A DNA stretch of 32,148 nt from contig DATCDN010000111.1 in the NCBI GenBank assembly GCA_036510675.1, positions 1 to 32,148 on the forward strand, read 5' to 3'. Positions 32,008 through 32,148 of the stretch are shown piece by piece. The notes under the pieces are model-generated. The model was not told where the DNA came from. It saw only the letters and a list, made by a program, of their open reading frames with translations, and did not search any database. A program made the position numbers and the translations under genes. Source of the stretch: JAATGI01 sp036510675. GTDB taxonomy: Bacteria; Pseudomonadota; Alphaproteobacteria; ATCC43930; CGMCC-115725. The first letter of the stretch is position 1. Each line of letters starts with the position of its first letter.

Positions 32008-32148
32008 GGTCCCGGAAGGTTGGCTGGAGCGAATTGGTGTATTGTCTGGCATTGCTTGGCTGGAGGGACGCCGATGCTGGTGAAGTTGCATGCCAACGCG
32101 GCGACCACGCCGAAGATGCGGGCCTACATCCAGGCGAGTGGCCAACCG
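32003..32148 (+). mobile_element. Terminal part of an IS481-like insertion sequence, right copy
   Basis: TGTTGGGTCCCGG at 32003 is the probable start of the element. From 32008 to 32139 it is identical to the left copy. It includes the leader with GGAGGG and the first codons of the transposase. The rest runs past the window edge. Confidence 0.6.
32074..32148 (+). CDS. IS481-like transposase, N-terminal fragment (runs off right edge)
   Basis: The first 25 codons of the same transposase as at the left end, three codons longer here (ending in GQP). MLVKLHANAATTPKMRAYIQ opens it. GGAGGG lies 7 bases before the ATG. The catalytic domain is outside the window. Confidence 0.7.
   Translation, partial: MLVKLHANAATTPKMRAYIQASGQP

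Noticed and set aside
1..32148. Composite transposon carrying the whole window
   Set aside because: The cargo is core housekeeping genes in class-typical order, so transposition as a unit is unlikely; recombination or an assembly break explains the ends better.
1..32148. CRISPR array, prophage, defence island or biosynthetic cluster
   Set aside because: No spaced direct repeats, integrase, phage structural genes, restriction or toxin genes, or large synthases were found.

Overview
The window is a GC-rich (well above 60% by eye), gene-dense chromosomal segment from an alphaproteobacterium, most likely a Rhodospirillales-type lineage. The assignment rests on gene order: NDUFA12-like / mlaD / DUF2155 facing aat-accC-accB-aroQ, and dgt-argS-SPOR-nagZ-M50 protease-scpA-scpB-tatB-tatC, are arrangements typical of that class. 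Species cannot be named from the sequence alone. It looks like ordinary core genome, not a prophage, island or defence locus; I see no CRISPR array, integrase, toxin-antitoxin pair or biosynthetic cluster. The unusual material is at the two ends.

Ends. Positions 1-242 and 31897-32139 are inverted copies of one sequence. Each copy has the first codons of an IS481-like transposase reading out of the window, and behind it a palindrome-rich dispersed repeat. The innermost 132 bp (1-132 versus 32008-32139) is identical in both; the rest has diverged. Either IS copies sit at the same point in two copies of the repeat, or the window is a draft contig that stops at a multicopy element, or both.

Left part (269-11395). 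Reading leftward: a membrane diguanylate cyclase and methionine aminopeptidase. Divergent from map: a CinA/MoaB-fold protein, a secreted FecR/DUF6600-type protein with a long Pro/Lys tail, tRNA-Leu(UAA), and an Ala/Lys/Pro-rich basic protein. Leftward again: a CtpA-type protease, an aspartoacylase-like enzyme translationally coupled to an ArgE-type deacetylase, and an RcnB-like secreted protein.

Central operon (11562-20049). dgt, argS, SPOR protein, nagZ, M50 protease, scpA, scpB, tatB and tatC are nearly continuous, mostly with ATGA or TGATG stop/start overlaps. They join dNTP control, tRNA charging, peptidoglycan recycling, chromosome condensation and Tat export. tatA is absent from its usual place before tatB.

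Right part (20056-31875). A stand-alone Lrp/AsnC effector domain is coupled to a DEAD-box helicase. Next come an alpha/beta hydrolase, a VAO/PCMH-type flavoprotein, a GNAT acetyltransferase and a 55-residue DUF1328 membrane protein. Then follow NDUFA12-like, MlaD, a small conserved-looking protein and a DUF2155 protein, which converge with aat, accC, accB and aroQ. Last are a zeta-class GST (MaiA-like) and an unknown secreted 496-residue protein.

No gene-free stretch longer than about 300 bases occurs. Smaller gaps hold candidate promoters and hairpins, listed separately.
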